The position numbers were made by a program, and so were the translations under genes. The notes below the pieces were generated by a model. That model saw only the letters and a list, made by a program, of their open reading frames with translations, was not told the origin of the DNA and searched no databases. Source: RSA11 sp965652565 (GTDB lineage Bacteria > Actinomycetota > Thermoleophilia > Solirubrobacterales > 70-9). From it: DNA of 12,338 nucleotides. Of this stretch, positions 6,084 through 12,024 are shown one piece after another; position 1 is the first letter of the stretch; the number at the start of each line of letters is the position of its first letter. The stretch lies in contig CBFGWL010000083.1 of assembly GCA_965652565.1 (NCBI GenBank), forward strand, positions 1 through 12,338. The letters run 5' to 3'.

Positions 6084-7034
6084 TCAGCCCCCCATGAGCT
6101 CCGTGAGGATCTCGTGGGCCGACTTCGTATCGGTCTTGCCAGTGCCGCCCAGATACGAGTCGTTGCCTTCCATGACGATCGTGTTCGCTCCGCTCTGCTG
6201 CGGGAGCGTCTGCTTCTGGTTGATGGCCGCGTCAAGCAGGCCGATGTTGAGCAGCGGGATGACCGGACCGCAGTTCCGGGCCTTCGGCACCGAGAACGTG
6301 TTGTCGACCATCGTCGCGCCCAGCTGCTTGATCACGCTCGCGCCCGCCTCGGGCGGGGCGTTCTCATCGTTGTCGAACCCGAGCTCGCCCGGGAAGCCCT
6401 CGATGGGCTCGTTGGGCGGCGGCGGGTCCGTCGGGCCCCACTGCGGCCGCAGGATGATCGGATCCGCGTTCGACCCGATGTAGCAGCGGTCGCCGAGGAC
6501 CGGGTTGAGCAGGTGGATCTTCACCGGCATCTCGAACACCGGGGTGCCCGACAGGGCGCCCAGGAGGTCGAAGTTGCGGATCGGGCCGGCCTGCTCGACC
6601 AGCGCGTGGACCCGCAGGAGGCTGGGCACGGAGCCCAGCAGGTTCTTGATCGCCTGCTCGCCGGCGAGGCCGATCAGCCCACCGGGCACGGGCACCGGAG
6701 TCGCCTGGACGGCGTCCGGCTGGGAGATCGTCTCCAGCTCCGAGGCGTCCTCGCCCAAGAGGCGCAGGCCGAACTGGACGTTCACGGGCGCCCCGTCGGT
6801 GGAGACCTTCGGCGTATGGCCGATCTGCATCCAGCCGCCGTTGGTGGTCGCCGACACGCAGATCACCGACTGGTTGTTGGGATCCTTCATGCGCGGATCG
6901 TCGAGCGGACATCTGTCGAACGGCTCCCAAATGCCGCTCGGCGCCGCGCTCGCCGCGCCCGGCAGCAGCGCCAACATGGCAGCCGCGCCGAGCACCGCCA
7001 ACAGCGATGCCCACCACTTCCTGAGTGGCTTCAC
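6084..7034 (-). CDS. Secreted protein of unknown function
   Basis: This 316-residue protein has a clear Sec signal peptide: KPLRKWW, a hydrophobic core (about 9-24) and cleavage after ASA at about residue 30. The mature part starts APSGIWEPFDRC. It has four cysteines, which could form two disulfides, and no further membrane segment or sorting motif. I recognise no catalytic motif or domain family; the Pro/Gly-rich stretches (PVPVPGGLIGL, DPPPPNEPIEG) look like surface loops. The GTG start at 7034 is chosen because it gives the signal peptide at the N-terminus and has AGGAGG 4 bases upstream; the longer frame to 7142 would overrun the promoter. It is monocistronic, with its own promoter, leader hairpin and terminator, which suggests substantial expression. 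Confidence 0.85.
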   Translation of the reverse strand: MKPLRKWWASLLAVLGAAAMLALLPGAASAAPSGIWEPFDRCPLDDPRMKDPNNQSVICVSATTNGGWMQIGHTPKVSTDGAPVNVQFGLRLLGEDASELETISQPDAVQATPVPVPGGLIGLAGEQAIKNLLGSVPSLLRVHALVEQAGPIRNFDLLGALSGTPVFEMPVKIHLLNPVLGDRCYIGSNADPIILRPQWGPTDPPPPNEPIEGFPGELGFDNDENAPPEAGASVIKQLGATMVDNTFSVPKARNCGPVIPLLNIGLLDAAINQKQTLPQQSGANTIVMEGNDSYLGGTGKTDTKSAHEILTELMGG

Positions 7035-7038
7035 TTCT

Positions 7039-7044
7039 CCTCCT
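7039..7044 (-). promoter_or_regulatory. Strong ribosome binding site fixing the GTG start
   Basis: AGGAGG on the minus strand, with four bases (AGAA) before GTG at 7034. It is the strongest Shine-Dalgarno in the window and decides this start over the upstream in-frame ATG. Confidence 0.8.
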
Positions 7045-7051
7045 AGTGTCT

Positions 7052-7089
7052 GTGGGAGGGAGTGCAGATACCCCCTACGCCCCTCCCAC
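7052..7089 (-). promoter_or_regulatory. 5' leader hairpin of the secreted-protein mRNA
   Basis: GTGGGAGGG (7089-7081) and CCCTCCCAC (7060-7052) on the minus strand form a 9-bp perfect stem with a 20-nt loop. The stem begins about 17 nt after the predicted transcription start and ends 7 nt before AGGAGG. It could stabilise the mRNA or tune translation. No known riboswitch pattern is recognised. Confidence 0.5.
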
Positions 7090-7112
7090 TCGGACCATAG
7101 ACAACGGTGTTC

Positions 7113-7142
7113 ACCATAGTTCGCGCGGCTCTGAAAAGTCAA
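7113..7142 (-). promoter_or_regulatory. Sigma70-type promoter of the secreted-protein gene
   Basis: On the minus strand TTGACT (7142-7137) and TATGGT (7118-7113) are separated by 18 bp. Five of six -35 bases and four of six -10 bases match consensus. The predicted start is near 7106, leaving a leader of about 70 nt. Confidence 0.6.
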
Positions 7143-7170
7143 GATCTCAGCGCCGTGGGCCCCGGACGGC

Positions 7171-7176
7171 TATAAG
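7171..7176 (+). promoter_or_regulatory. -10 box for a leaderless glycosyltransferase mRNA
   Basis: TATAAG lies six bases before the ATG at 7183, so the expected transcription start is the A of the start codon. No Shine-Dalgarno is present and no good -35 is seen. Leaderless transcripts are common in actinobacteria. Confidence 0.55.
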
Positions 7177-7182
7177 CCCCGC

Positions 7183-8217
7183 ATGAGCTCGCTCTCCGTC
7201 GTCATCGTCACCCACGGGCACGCCGACGTGATCGGCGCCTCGCTGGGCGCCCTCGCGCGCGAGCTGCGCGAGGGCGACGAGGTGATCGTCGTCGACAACG
7301 CCTCGCCCGACGAGACCCCCGCGGCGGTGCGCGCCGCGCTGCCCGAGGCCCGGCTCGTGGAAACCGGCGCGAACCTCGGGTTCCCCGCCGCCTGCAACTT
7401 GGGCGCGGAGCGTGCCCGCGGCGAGCTGCTCGCCTTCCTCAACCCCGACGCGGTACCGCAGGCGGGCTGGCGCGACGCCGCGATTGCCCCGCACGAGGAC
7501 GGACGTGGCTGGGGCGCCTGGCAGGCGCTCGTGACGAGCGATGGGGGGCGGCTGATCAACACGCGCGGCGGCGTGCTGCACTTCACGGGCATCGCCTGGG
7601 CGGGCGGAGCGGGGGAGGCGCTGGCCGGCGCGCCCGCGCCCGCGGACGACGGCGCCGAGCCCGGGTTCGTCTCGGGCGCGTGCCTCGTCATCGCGCGCGC
7701 CGAGTTCGAGCGGGTCGGGCGCTTTCCCGCCGAGTTCTTCCTCTACCACGAGGACGTGGATCTCTCGCTGCGCGTGCGGCTGGCGGGCGGGCGCTTGGGC
7801 GTCGCCTACGACGCGCGGGTCGATCACGACTACGAGTTCGACAAGGGCCCGGCGAAGTGGCGTTATCTGGAGCGCAACCGCTGGGCGACGCTGATCCGCT
7901 GCTATCCCGCGGCGCTGCTCGTCCTGCTCGCGCCCGCTCTGCTCGCCACCGAGCTGGCGCTCGTCCCGGCGTCGCTCGCCGGCGGCTGGGCGCGCCAGAA
8001 GCTCGCCGCGTGGGGCGACGTCACGCGCGCCCTGCCGCGTCTCCTGCGCGAGCGGCGCGCGGTGCAGGCCGGGCGGGTGGTCTCGGCGGGCGAGTTCGCT
8101 CGCGCGCTCACCCCGGCGCTCGACTCGCCGTACCTCGGTGCGGCGGGCCGCTCGCGCGCGCTGGCCTTTGCGCTGCGCGCCTATTGGGGCGCCGTGCGCT
8201 TCTTGCTGCGGGCGTAG
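7183..8217 (+). CDS. GT2 glycosyltransferase, rhamnosyltransferase-like
   Basis: This 344-residue GT-A enzyme likely adds a sugar, perhaps rhamnose, to a cell-envelope glycan at the cytoplasmic membrane face. Visible motifs are VVIVTHG (6-12), the nucleotide-binding DNASPD (38-43), NLGFPAACNLG (64-74), NPDA (87-90) in place of DxD, and FLYHEDVDLSLR (186-197), the catalytic and acceptor region typical of WbbL-like rhamnosyltransferases. A hydrophobic segment (about 243-263) may anchor it to the membrane. The donor sugar cannot be fixed from sequence. It is transcribed alone from a likely leaderless start. Its last 37 bp overlap the 3' end of the opposing DUF2304 gene. Confidence 0.92.
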   Translation: MSSLSVVIVTHGHADVIGASLGALARELREGDEVIVVDNASPDETPAAVRAALPEARLVETGANLGFPAACNLGAERARGELLAFLNPDAVPQAGWRDAAIAPHEDGRGWGAWQALVTSDGGRLINTRGGVLHFTGIAWAGGAGEALAGAPAPADDGAEPGFVSGACLVIARAEFERVGRFPAEFFLYHEDVDLSLRVRLAGGRLGVAYDARVDHDYEFDKGPAKWRYLERNRWATLIRCYPAALLVLLAPALLATELALVPASLAGGWARQKLAAWGDVTRALPRLLRERRAVQAGRVVSAGEFARALTPALDSPYLGAAGRSRALAFALRAYWGAVRFLLRA

Positions 8218-8978
8218 TCGTCCTCGCCGTTCGGGTCGTGTGCGGCGTGCTTGGCGCGCTCCTGGTCGAGCTCCAGCTCCAGCCGGGCGATCTCCTGCGC
8301 GAGGATCTTCGTCTCCTCGCTCAGTCGTGAGGAGACGACGGAGAAGTTCAGAAGCAGCAGGAAGACGACGCCGAAGGCGAGGATGAAGATCGCGTTCGCG
8401 GGCTCCTGGATGCCCATCAGATCGGCGATGCGGTCGAGCAGCCCGGTCCACACCGCGAGCAGGAGCAGCGCCGCGGCCGCCGCCATCCACAGCAGCGCGT
8501 AGCGCTCGACGAGCTTCCGGCGCCGCACGAGCTCGAGCACGAAGAGGAAGATCGCGATCGTCGCGAGCAGCGCGATCGCCTGCGCCTTGGGCTCGAGCGT
8601 GCCGGTGCCCTCATCGCCCGCGCCACCGCCGCCGTCCTCGTCCGAGTCGGGCTGCAGCGGGTCGGCAACGCTCAGGTTCTCAACCGTCACGCCGGGGTCC
8701 TCGAGGGCCGCGCCGCCGCCGCTTGGCACGACCACGGTCTTGTCCTCTCCCGCGCCGCGCAGCGTGAGGTCCTTCTCCTCGAGCGTGTCGCCCTCGGTGA
8801 GCAGAAAACGCCCGGCGGGCAGCTCGATGACGTCACCGGGCTCGGCGAGCAGGATCGCCTCGCCGAGCGTGCTGGGCCCGGGCTGCAGCGTGATCGTGTC
8901 CGCGAGCGCCGCGGGGGCGGCCGCGAGCGCGCAGGTTGCCGCGAGGGCGAGGGCGCGGCGCAGGGCGCGCGGGCTCAT
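8181..8978 (-). CDS. DUF2304 membrane protein with exported beta-helix-like N-terminus
   Basis: This 265-residue protein looks like a fusion. Residues 1-27 are a signal peptide (cleavage after ALA). Residues 28-105 resemble the opening turns of a pectate-lyase-type right-handed beta-helix: STLGEAILLAEPGDVIELPAGRFLL, then LTLRGAG and VTVENLSV. An acidic Gly-rich linker (106-128) leads to a DUF2304 domain with three membrane helices (about 132-150, 163-180, 194-212), the KLVERYALLW segment, LLDRIADLMGI, and a cytoplasmic coiled coil (about 216-245). DUF2304 proteins are usually near 110-120 residues and accompany polyprenyl-phosphate GT2 enzymes, as here. The reading frame is continuous with no internal break. 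Its ATG overlaps the GT2 stop (ATGA), so the two are coupled. The C-terminal end overlaps the opposing GT2 gene. Confidence 0.87.
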   Translation of the reverse strand: MSPRALRRALALAATCALAAAPAALADTITLQPGPSTLGEAILLAEPGDVIELPAGRFLLTEGDTLEEKDLTLRGAGEDKTVVVPSGGGAALEDPGVTVENLSVADPLQPDSDEDGGGGAGDEGTGTLEPKAQAIALLATIAIFLFVLELVRRRKLVERYALLWMAAAAALLLLAVWTGLLDRIADLMGIQEPANAIFILAFGVVFLLLLNFSVVSSRLSEETKILAQEIARLELELDQERAKHAAHDPNGEDDYARSKKRTAPQ

Positions 8979-9805
8979 CCCGCGCCTCCGTCGCCGCGGT
9001 CGGTGAGCGCGCGCAGCTCCTCCGTGTTCGGCGTCAGGCCGCTGGCGAGCATCTCCTTCTCGCCGGTCGCTTCCACCGGGGTGGGCCGGCGTCGGAAGAG
9101 GCCGATGAAGATCGCCAGCAGGACCTTGAGCATGTAGTAGGCGGAGCGCGGGTAGTCGATCGAGCTGCGCCCGAAGCCGCGCGCGTTCATGCTCACGTGC
9201 ACCTCGTGGATGCGCAGGCGGTGCGCGTTCAGCATCAGGATCGCCTCGACCTCGGGATAGTCGTGGGGGTAGTCGCGCGCGAACAGCTCGATGCCGCGGC
9301 GGTTGGTCATCCGGAAGCCGGAGGTGGGGTCGGTGATCCGCTGGCGGGTGATCGTCGTCAGCACGATCGCGAAGATCAGGTTGCCGATCCGCCTGCCGAG
9401 CGGGACCTTGTAGCCGGGGTCGCCGCGGAAGCGCGAGCCGCAGACCATGTCGGCCTCATCGCCCTCGGTGTGCAGGGCGGCGAGCAGGTCGTGGATATAG
9501 GCCGGCTTGTGCTGGCCGTCGCCGTCGACCTGCACCGCCACGTCGTAGCCGTGGCGCATGGCGAACTTGTAGCCCGACTGCATGGCGCCGCCGATGCCCA
9601 GGTTGAACGGGTGGCTGATCACCATCGCGCCCTGCGCGCGCGCGTGCAGCGCCGTCGTGTCCGTCGAGCCGTCGTCGACGACGAGGATGTCGAAGTCGGG
9701 TGCGTGCCGGCGGATATCGCGCACGACGCGACCGACCATGCCCGCCTCGTTGTACGCGGGCACGATCGCGAGCTTGCGTAGCTCTTTGGATCCGTTCGGG
9801 GTCAT
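8975..9805 (-). CDS. GT2 glycosyltransferase, polyprenyl-phosphate (DPM1-like) type
   Basis: This 276-residue GT-A enzyme likely transfers a sugar from a nucleotide donor to a polyprenyl phosphate at the membrane. Motifs are IVPAYNEA (14-21), VVDDGSTDTT (42-51), HPFNLGIGGAMQSGYKFA (65-82), the metal-binding VDGDGQH with D94 and D96, and DPTSGFRMTNRRG. No pair of C-terminal membrane helices is present, only a short hydrophobic stretch (LLAIFIGLF); the coupled DUF2304 protein may supply the membrane anchor. The ATG at 9805 is favoured by the LAIVPAYNE start; the Shine-Dalgarno is weak (GGA). A TAATGT box (9844-9839) may be its own -10. The product sugar is unknown. Confidence 0.93.
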   Translation of the reverse strand: MTPNGSKELRKLAIVPAYNEAGMVGRVVRDIRRHAPDFDILVVDDGSTDTTALHARAQGAMVISHPFNLGIGGAMQSGYKFAMRHGYDVAVQVDGDGQHKPAYIHDLLAALHTEGDEADMVCGSRFRGDPGYKVPLGRRIGNLIFAIVLTTITRQRITDPTSGFRMTNRRGIELFARDYPHDYPEVEAILMLNAHRLRIHEVHVSMNARGFGRSSIDYPRSAYYMLKVLLAIFIGLFRRRPTPVEATGEKEMLASGLTPNTEELRALTDRGDGGAG

Positions 9806-9813
9806 GCGCCATT

Positions 9814-9832
9814 CCGGGGGCGGGGCCCCCGG
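9814..9832 (-). promoter_or_regulatory. GC hairpin between the ferritin-like and GT2 genes
   Basis: CCGGGGGC and GCCCCCGG are perfect 8-bp complements with a 3-nt loop, in the 47-bp gap before the GT2 start. No T run follows on the minus strand, so it is a weak terminator at best. It would lie in the GT2 leader if TAATGT at 9844-9839 is the promoter. Confidence 0.45.
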
Positions 9833-9852
9833 CGAGCCACATTACCGAGCGC

Positions 9853-10455
9853 TCACTCGTCCTCGGACCCGGACGGCGCGCTTGGCAACGCGGCTGCCTT
9901 CGCGGGGGCGTCGCCGCGCAGCAGCCGCCAGGCGACGAGGTGCTGGGCGTGGCTGCCCCCGATCTGGGCGCCCGAGCGCAGCAGATCGTCGGCGGTGAGG
10001 TTCGCGCTCGCCTCCGCGTAGGCGCGTACCAGGTTCTCCTCCATCGAGATGAAGAAGTCGATCAGCCCGTCCTCGCTCGCGCCCGCGTCGAAGCCCTCCA
10101 GGGCGGAGACGCCATCCGGCGAGTCGGGCGCCTCGGGCGCCTCGACTCCGAGCTGCTCGATCGCGGTCTCGAGCGCGGTGGCGTGGTCGTCCTCCTGGTC
10201 GGCGAGCTCCTCGGCGAGCGCCTGCGCGTCGCCGGAGAGCTTGCCCTCGGCGGCGGCCTCCGTGTAGGCGAGCTGGGCGGCCTGCTCGAGCTCGATCACG
10301 TTCTTGAGCGCGTCGGTCTGTGCGTCCTCCTGCGCGTGGGCGGGGGCGGCGGCGAGCAGCGCTGCCGGGACGGCGGCGGCGCCCGCGAGCCCGATGCCCC
10401 GGACGATGACGTCGCGGCGGGTGGCCGCGGAATGCCGGGGCTCGTGCTCGCTCAT
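9853..10455 (-). CDS. Tat-exported ferritin-like protein (Ferritin_2 type)
   Basis: This 200-residue protein has a Tat-type signal: R13-R14 in TRRDVIVRG, a hydrophobic core, and cleavage after AHA at 41. The mature part is a four-helix ferritin-like bundle. Candidate metal ligands are Glu in ELEQAAQLAY (helix 1), EDDH in helix 2 (an ExxH motif), the Glu pair in SMEENLVRAY (helix 3), and HAQH in helix 4, where His replaces the usual Glu. The Ala/Ser-rich C-terminal tail is probably disordered. A role in metal binding or oxidative stress outside the cytoplasm is plausible but unproven. The ATG is set by the 4-bp overlap with the upstream lipoprotein gene; the longer frame to 11082 only shadows that gene. 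Confidence 0.87.
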   Translation of the reverse strand: MSEHEPRHSAATRRDVIVRGIGLAGAAAVPAALLAAAPAHAQEDAQTDALKNVIELEQAAQLAYTEAAAEGKLSGDAQALAEELADQEDDHATALETAIEQLGVEAPEAPDSPDGVSALEGFDAGASEDGLIDFFISMEENLVRAYAEASANLTADDLLRSGAQIGGSHAQHLVAWRLLRGDAPAKAAALPSAPSGSEDE

Positions 10456-11036
10456 GCGGGCGCGTCTCCCATCACGAAGGGCTCGGGGGCAGGGGAGCCG
10501 TCCTCGACGCTGCGCAGCACCGCGACGCGCGCGGCGTGGCCCATGACGATCGCCTGCACGAGCTGCTTGGCGGAGCCCTCCGAGAGCCCGCCGATCGCGG
10601 CGATGCCCGCGGCGATCGCCCGGCTCTCGGCGGTGATCAGCGGCCCGAACCCGGTGCCTCCGACCATGCCCTCGGCGGCGCCGGCGGGCTCGCCGCCGCG
10701 CTCGGTGACCGCGTCGCGCAGGGCGCGGACGTTGGCGGCGTTGTCGAGCGCGAAGCGGTCGACCATCTTGCGCTCGGCGCCGCTCAGGTTGGGCGCGGCG
10801 CTGTAGACGCCGGCGAGCGCTTCCTCCGCGGCGAGCAGCTCGTTGAGCAGCTCCGCGTCGGCTTCCGGCGAGGGCTCGTCCTCCTCCTGCGTGGCGGTGC
10901 CGCAGGCGGCGAGCGCCAGGGCGGAGAGCGAGGCTCCCGACGCGGCGAGCAGGCCGCGGCGCGAGAGGCCGCGCCCGAGGGCGGCGGTCGGCTCGGCGGC
11001 GGTGGGCTCGTCGGGATCGGGGCGCAGGGCTTGCAC
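10452..11036 (-). CDS. Tat lipoprotein with degenerate ferritin-like domain (DUF4439-like)
   Basis: This 194-residue protein has a twin-arginine motif SRRGLL (R26-R27), a hydrophobic stretch, and a lipobox ALAAC with C45 as the lipidation site, so it should be Tat-exported and membrane-tethered. The remainder is helical and resembles DUF4439 ferritin-like proteins: ELLAAEEALAGVY (helix 1), VDRFALDNAANVRALRDAV (helix 2), TAESRAIAAGIAAIGG (helix 3) and VQAIVMGHAARVAVLRSV (helix 4). The expected ExxH motifs are lost in helix 2 and reduced to a lone His in helix 4, so di-iron chemistry is doubtful. The start is GTG at 11036, with TAAGTT (11051-11046) just upstream and no clear Shine-Dalgarno. It is coupled to the next ferritin-like gene by ATGA. 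Confidence 0.85.
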   Translation of the reverse strand: MQALRPDPDEPTAAEPTAALGRGLSRRGLLAASGASLSALALAACGTATQEEDEPSPEADAELLNELLAAEEALAGVYSAAPNLSGAERKMVDRFALDNAANVRALRDAVTERGGEPAGAAEGMVGGTGFGPLITAESRAIAAGIAAIGGLSEGSAKQLVQAIVMGHAARVAVLRSVEDGSPAPEPFVMGDAPA

Positions 11037-11045
11037 GGGTCTGGG

Positions 11046-11051
11046 AACTTA
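11046..11051 (-). promoter_or_regulatory. Possible -10 box of the ferritin-like pair
   Basis: TAAGTT on the minus strand ends 9 bases before the GTG at 11036, which would give a leader of only a few nucleotides. No convincing -35 lies at the expected distance, and it falls in the short gap shared with the divergent UDG gene. Confidence 0.35.
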
Positions 11052-11072
11052 CCGGCCGTGGCGAAGGAGTTG

Positions 11073-11756
11073 ATGCACGCACGCGCTGAGATCGCCGCGC
11101 TCGCGGAGCGCGTGAGCGCCTGCCGCGCGTGCCCGAGGCTGGTGGAATGGCGTGAATCGGTGGCCGCGGACCCGCCGCGGCGCTTCCGCGGCGAGGAGTA
11201 CTGGGCCCGCCCAGTGCCCGGGTTCGGCGACGCCGCGGCGCGGATCGCGATCGTGGGACTGGCGCCGGCGGCGCACGGCGCGAACCGCACGGGGCGGATG
11301 TTCACGGGCGACCGCTCGGGCGACTGGCTCTACGCGGCGCTGCACCGCGCGGGCCTCGCGACCCAGCCGACCAGCGTCCGCCGCGGCGACGGGCTCGAGC
11401 TGCGCGATGCCTACGTGACCGCCGTCGTGCGCTGCGCGCCGCCCGCCAACAAGCCGACGCCGAGCGAGCGCGACCGCTGCCTTCCGTATCTAGTGGAGGA
11501 GCTCACCCTGCTCGAGCGCGCGCGGGTGATCGTCTGCCTCGGGGCGTTCGCCTGGGACGGCGCGCTGCGCGCGTTGCGCGAGCTGGGCCATACGGCGCGC
11601 CCGAAGCCGAAGTTCGGCCACGGGGCGGAGGCCGAGGTGGGGGAGTACACGCTGGTGGGCTCGTTCCACCCGAGCCAGCAGAACACGTTCACGGGCAAGC
11701 TCACCGAGCCGATGTTCGACGCCGTGTTCGCCCGGGCCCGCGAGCTGGCGGGCTGA
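11073..11756 (+). CDS. udgB: Uracil-DNA glycosylase, family 5 (UDGb)
   Basis: This 227-residue repair enzyme excises uracil and related deaminated bases from DNA. Four cysteines, C17 and C20 (CRACP) plus C121 and C136, match the 4Fe-4S ligand pattern of the Fe-S UDG families. GLAPAAHGANRTGRMFTGDRSGDWLY is the family 5 motif A region, which lacks the catalytic Asp of other families; GSFHPSQQNTFTGKLT is the motif that reads the base and DNA backbone. ATG 11073 is preferred because AAGGAG (11064-11069) precedes it, though the spacing is short. GTG at 11058 is an alternative, adding five residues, and has no Shine-Dalgarno. The gene is divergent from the ferritin-like pair across a gap of 36 bp. 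The right repeat cassette begins close behind its stop. Confidence 0.94.
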   Translation: MHARAEIAALAERVSACRACPRLVEWRESVAADPPRRFRGEEYWARPVPGFGDAAARIAIVGLAPAAHGANRTGRMFTGDRSGDWLYAALHRAGLATQPTSVRRGDGLELRDAYVTAVVRCAPPANKPTPSERDRCLPYLVEELTLLERARVIVCLGAFAWDGALRALRELGHTARPKPKFGHGAEAEVGEYTLVGSFHPSQQNTFTGKLTEPMFDAVFARARELAG

Positions 11757-11784
11757 GGGGCGGGGTGGGCGCGGCGCGCGCGGT

Positions 11785-12024
11785 GGGGTGGCGCGGGCGT
11801 TTGTGGCGGCGGGGCCGGGGCGTGCTGCGCGCGTGCGGGGCCGGGTAGCGCGGGCGTGGGTGGCGGCGGGGCCGGGGCGTTCCGCGCGGGCGCCGGCCGG
11901 GTTGAGGGCAAGTAGGAGGGAGAGAGCTCTGCGGGGTGCGGGTTCGCAGCGTCTCTCGTGAGGCTTGGGTCACACGGCGCGCGCCTTGGGGCACACGGCG
12001 CGCGCCGCGCCGCCCGGCAACGCC
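11785..12024 (-). repeat. Right non-coding cassette, inverted copy of 374-615
   Basis: Read on the minus strand this matches the left cassette in the same order: a GC-rich start beside the array, GGCGCGCGCCGTGTG (here in two tandem copies, about 11971-12005), the conserved core (about 11895-11960), then two copies of the 57-bp GC-rich repeat toward the UDG gene. Exact matches include 11848-11875 with 516-543. Small indels and substitutions separate the copies, so they are not a recent duplicate. The short G-rich stretch 11757-11784 between the UDG stop and clear similarity may belong to it. No gene is seen here. Confidence 0.85.

Noticed and set aside
7035..7142. N-terminal extension of the secreted protein to the ATG at 7142
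   Set aside because: It would put 36 unlikely residues before a perfect signal peptide, run through the promoter and leader hairpin, and ignore the AGGAGG site at the GTG start.
10456..11082. N-terminal extension of the 200-residue ferritin-like protein
   Set aside because: The extension lies in another frame over the lipoprotein gene; the Tat signal begins right at the ATG at 10455 and the ATGA overlap supports that start.
616..11784. A composite transposon carrying the enclosed genes
   Set aside because: No transposase, integrase or target duplication is visible, and the enclosed genes are core functions (tmk, holB, tRNA-Thr), so mobility of the whole block is unlikely.
11757..11790. G-quadruplex after the UDG gene
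   Set aside because: Three close G tracts are present but the fourth lies about 15 bases away, so the motif is marginal and expected by chance in such GC-rich sequence.
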